From NCBI GenBank assembly GCA_037721555.1, contig JBBJOI010000043.1, positions 1-22,846 of the forward strand: 22,846 nucleotides of DNA. The letters are read 5' to 3'. This stretch comes from Gaiellasilicea sp037721555 (GTDB lineage: Bacteria; Actinomycetota; Thermoleophilia; Gaiellales; Gaiellaceae). Below the pieces are notes generated by a model, which was given only the letters and a program-made list of their open reading frames with translations, was not told the DNA's origin and did no database searches. Made by a program: the position numbers and the translations under genes. Each line of letters begins with the position of its first letter. Position 1 is the first letter of the stretch. Of this stretch, positions 22,383 to 22,846 are shown piece after piece.

Positions 22383-22846
22383 ATGCGAGCGCCGCTGACG
22401 ATCGCAGCTGTTCAGCCGACCTGTGCGGCGAAGGACGTGCGGAGGAACGCGTTCGAGCACGCCGACACCATTCGTGCAGCGCGGGCGCGCGTCGTCGTCT
22501 TCCCCGAGCTGTCGTTGACCGGCTACGAGCTGGACGCCGATGCGGTGCCGCTCGAGCATGATGCTCTGACGGTGATCGCGGACGCCTGCGCGGAGACGGG
22601 AACCGTGGCCCTGATCGGCGCACCCGTCGAAAGCGAGCGCGGAGGAGCCCAGATCGGGACGTTGCAGGTCACCTCCGCAGGCACCGAGGTGGTGTATGGC
22701 AAGTCGTACTTGGGCGGCGATGAGTTGGCTCGCTTCATCCCGGGCAGCGGCCCGGTTGCGATCGAGGTCGACGGCTGGAGGATCGGGCTCGGCATCTGTA
22801 AGGACACGGGCGTCGACCAGCACATCGCCGACACGGCAGCGCTAGG
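22383..22846 (+). CDS. carbon-nitrogen hydrolase, nitrilase superfamily (partial, 3' end outside window)
   Basis: Amidase or nitrilase-type hydrolase; 154 residues are visible of a family near 250-280. The Glu-Lys-Cys catalytic triad is complete: Glu in VVVFPELSLTGYEL (about residue 43), Lys in VVYGKSYLGGDELARFIPG (about 103) and the nucleophile Cys in IGLGICKDTGVD (about 138). The N-terminus APLTIAAVQPTCAAKDVRRN is typical. The ATG at 22383 was chosen because it gives this N-terminus and follows a -10-like element, suggesting leaderless translation. It is divergent from the sox operon. It could release ammonia or an amine from an amide or carbamoyl compound, but the substrate cannot be inferred. 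Confidence 0.92.
   Translation, partial: MRAPLTIAAVQPTCAAKDVRRNAFEHADTIRAARARVVVFPELSLTGYELDADAVPLEHDALTVIADACAETGTVALIGAPVESERGGAQIGTLQVTSAGTEVVYGKSYLGGDELARFIPGSGPVAIEVDGWRIGLGICKDTGVDQHIADTAAL

Noticed and set aside
1..22846. CRISPR arrays, tRNA or rRNA genes, insertion sequences, phage attachment sites
   Set aside because: Reading through the window I saw no regularly spaced repeats, cloverleaf-like segments with CCA-adjacent ends, transposase motifs or terminal inverted repeats.

Overview
This is a compact, high-GC bacterial chromosome segment. Third codon positions are almost always G or C, GTG, TTG and possibly CTG or ATC starts are frequent, genes overlap by one to four bases, and several genes look leaderless. 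Together with the protein types (CBU_0592-like membrane protein, actinobacterial-style cysteine dioxygenase, Tat-like signal on the solute-binding protein) this suggests an actinomycete, perhaps a soil Thermoleophilia-like lineage; that placement is inference. I see no rRNA, tRNA, CRISPR array or insertion sequence. The content is almost entirely small-molecule catabolism of amines and amino acids. || Region A (1-12.0 kb) is a catabolic cluster. Reading leftward from a narrow divergent promoter at 4.28 kb: a histidine ammonia-lyase (HAL) fold protein, a peptide/opine-type ABC solute-binding protein and a DppB-type permease (cut by the window edge). Reading rightward: an ornithine cyclodeaminase family protein, a class III aminotransferase and a Gfo/Idh/MocA oxidoreductase. 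Then leftward an aldehyde dehydrogenase and a small membrane protein (frameshifted), and rightward an ACMSD-like amidohydrolase, a cysteine-dioxygenase-like cupin and a second HAL-fold protein. The logic is import, elimination, reduction or transamination, aldehyde oxidation, ring or amide hydrolysis and thiol oxidation of an unknown amine. || Region B (12.0-15.2 kb) holds a frameshifted isochorismatase-like hydrolase and an IclR regulator (leftward), divergent across a candidate operator from a DAO-family FAD amine oxidase and a Gfa/Mss4-like zinc protein. Region C (15.2-17.35 kb) has an exported beta-propeller-like protein, an RHH antitoxin-like gene with two frameshifts and a frameshifted histidine phosphatase. 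Region D (17.45-22.1 kb, leftward) is a complete heterotetrameric sarcosine oxidase operon in the order D-A-G-B, every junction overlapping. Region E (22.38 kb to the end) is the start of a nitrilase-superfamily hydrolase. || The most interesting point is that both HAL-fold proteins have lost the Ala-Ser-Gly triad that makes the MIO electrophile, each in a different way, and both have Leu where HutH has the catalytic Tyr280, while most of the rest of the pocket is kept. They may be cofactor-free lyases for a substrate with a better leaving group than ammonia, such as a quaternary amine or thiol; the neighbouring N-methyl-amine oxidases and thiol dioxygenase fit this but do not prove it. A second theme is paired, near-symmetrical promoter elements between divergent gene pairs. 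A caution: four short genes carry one or two single-base-type frameshifts, so either they are decaying or the assembly has residual indels.
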